From the NCBI GenBank assembly GCA_902797125.1, contig CADBRS010000195.1, positions 1 through 9,702 of the forward strand: a stretch of DNA of 9,702 bases, in the 5' to 3' direction. Under the pieces are notes generated by a model. That model did not search any database. It saw nothing but the letters and a program-made list of their open reading frames with translations, and was not told the origin of the DNA. Source of the DNA: an uncultured Ruminococcus sp. (GTDB lineage: Bacteria > Bacillota > Clostridia > Oscillospirales > CAG-272). Positions within the stretch are counted from its first letter, which is position 1; each line of letters begins with the position of its first letter. Made by a program: the position numbers and the translations under genes. Positions 9,091 through 9,702 of the stretch are shown here, in pieces.

Positions 9091-9095
9091 CTCCT
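9091..9095 (-). promoter_or_regulatory. Distant ribosome binding site of the lipoprotein gene
   Basis: On the minus strand AGGAG ends 13 bases before the ATG at 9077, longer than the 5-8 bases at the other genes here. The intervening bases can form a small stem, GAGC (9093-9090) with GCTC (9082-9079) and a 7-base loop, which overlaps part of the binding site. No better in-frame start is available, because the signal peptide begins at this ATG. Confidence 0.6.
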
Positions 9096-9104
9096 TTCTT
9101 ATGC

Positions 9105-9702
9105 CTATGCCAGGTTGAATTTTGCGATCTTTTCGCGCAGGAAGTCCGCAGCCAGAGCGATATCCTCTTCAGGCTTGTTTCCGACTTCGCGCTCGATGGT
9201 CAGGAAGCCGTTGAATCCGGACGCACGGAGAGCAGGGAGGTAGATGTCGAAATCGACGTCGCCCTGTCCCAGAGGCAGTTCGAGATAGGTACGGCCCATA
9301 TTGATCATGTCCTGATGATCTTTAGCCTGCGGGCTGACTGCAAGATCGCCTTCGTAGGCGCCCTTCAGCTTGATCCCGTCTTTGGCATGCGTATGAACGA
9401 CGTACTTGCCCAGATATTTCAGCGCGTTCTCGGGACGGTCTCCGGCCACCATGACCAGGTTGGCGGGGTCGAAATTGACCCGGACGCCTCCGGCACCCAG
9501 AGAATCCAGGAACTCTGCCAGCACCTGACCTTTTTCGGGACCCGTCTCGACTGCGAAAGCGGAACCGATTGAATCGGCATATTCAGCCAGCGTGCGGCAT
9601 GCCTTGCGCATGATCTCTTTTCTTTCACATTCATGGTCCGGAACGGTACCGATATGCGTCGTGACGACGTTGCATTCCAGCTTTTTGGCCAGATCCAGCA
9701 CG
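9105..9702 (-). CDS. Sugar phosphate isomerase/epimerase-like TIM-barrel protein (N-terminus outside window)
   Basis: The visible part is about 199 codons of a xylose isomerase-like TIM-barrel protein (AP endonuclease family 2 fold), usually near 280 residues, so roughly 80 N-terminal residues lie beyond the right edge. The frame is open to the edge; the GTG at 9701-9699 is an internal Val, not a start. Metal-site residues of the fold are visible in the fragment (numbered from that Val): Glu52 in FAVETGPEKG, Asp78 in VRVNFDPANLVM, His103/His105 in VVHTHAKDG, and Glu170 in FLTIEREVG. VVTTHIG near the start is another family block, and PLGQGDVDFDIYLPAL is the typical segment before the last strand. 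Such proteins isomerise or epimerise sugars or inositol derivatives; the substrate cannot be told. The lipoprotein gene follows 27 bases after the stop with no terminator between. Confidence 0.88.
   Translation of the reverse strand, partial: VLDLAKKLECNVVTTHIGTVPDHECERKEIMRKACRTLAEYADSIGSAFAVETGPEKGQVLAEFLDSLGAGGVRVNFDPANLVMVAGDRPENALKYLGKYVVHTHAKDGIKLKGAYEGDLAVSPQAKDHQDMINMGRTYLELPLGQGDVDFDIYLPALRASGFNGFLTIEREVGNKPEEDIALAADFLREKIAKFNLA

Noticed and set aside
7554..9572. A plus-strand open frame of about 672 codons antisense to the lipoprotein and TIM-barrel genes
   Set aside because: It spans two genes with clear family motifs on the other strand. Its product has no recognisable domain, there is no ribosome binding site in keeping with the neighbours, and its openness follows from codon use of the real genes.

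Overview
The window looks like chromosomal DNA of a Gram-positive-type anaerobe, most probably Bacillota/Clostridia. This rests on strong GGAGG-type ribosome binding sites, a consensus sigma-A promoter, a lipobox lipoprotein, NAD-dependent DNA ligase, and peptidase and acyltransferase families common in that group. The genus cannot be fixed from sequence alone. Coding DNA has moderate GC, while the one long intergenic region is AT-rich. There is no rRNA, tRNA, CRISPR array, transposase or phage gene.

Layout. (1) Positions 1-1634, minus strand: ligA, running off the left edge and lacking only its 3' end. (2) 1635-1838: a divergent AT-rich promoter region. (3) 1839-3990, plus strand: a five-helix membrane protein of unknown function, then an M32 metallocarboxypeptidase 28 bases downstream, probably one transcript. 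(4) 3991-4096: a short gap with hairpins but no clear promoter. (5) 4097-7311, plus strand: a two-gene unit encoding an AlgJ/AlgX-like SGNH-fold membrane protein and an AlgI/DltB-type MBOAT acyltransferase, 14 bases apart. (6) 7312-7382: a convergent junction with two stem-loops that can stop transcription from both sides. (7) 7383-9702, minus strand: a sugar phosphate isomerase/epimerase-like TIM-barrel protein entering from the right edge, followed 27 bases later by a lipoprotein with an M3-type metallopeptidase signature.

How the genes may work together. The MBOAT and AlgX-like proteins form a recognisable cell-surface acylation module: the MBOAT would pass an acyl (probably acetyl) group across the membrane, and the SGNH-like partner would place it on an extracellular glycan. 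No glycan synthesis genes are visible, so the substrate is unknown. The two peptidases belong to different families of the same metallopeptidase clan; one is predicted cytoplasmic and one surface-anchored, and no functional link between them is evident.

I see no clearly new multi-gene system. The most interesting points are the AlgX-like protein, with a Gly where the catalytic Asp of the D-x-H motif is expected and a long acidic insertion, and the lipid-anchored M3-like peptidase with short spacing to its third zinc ligand.
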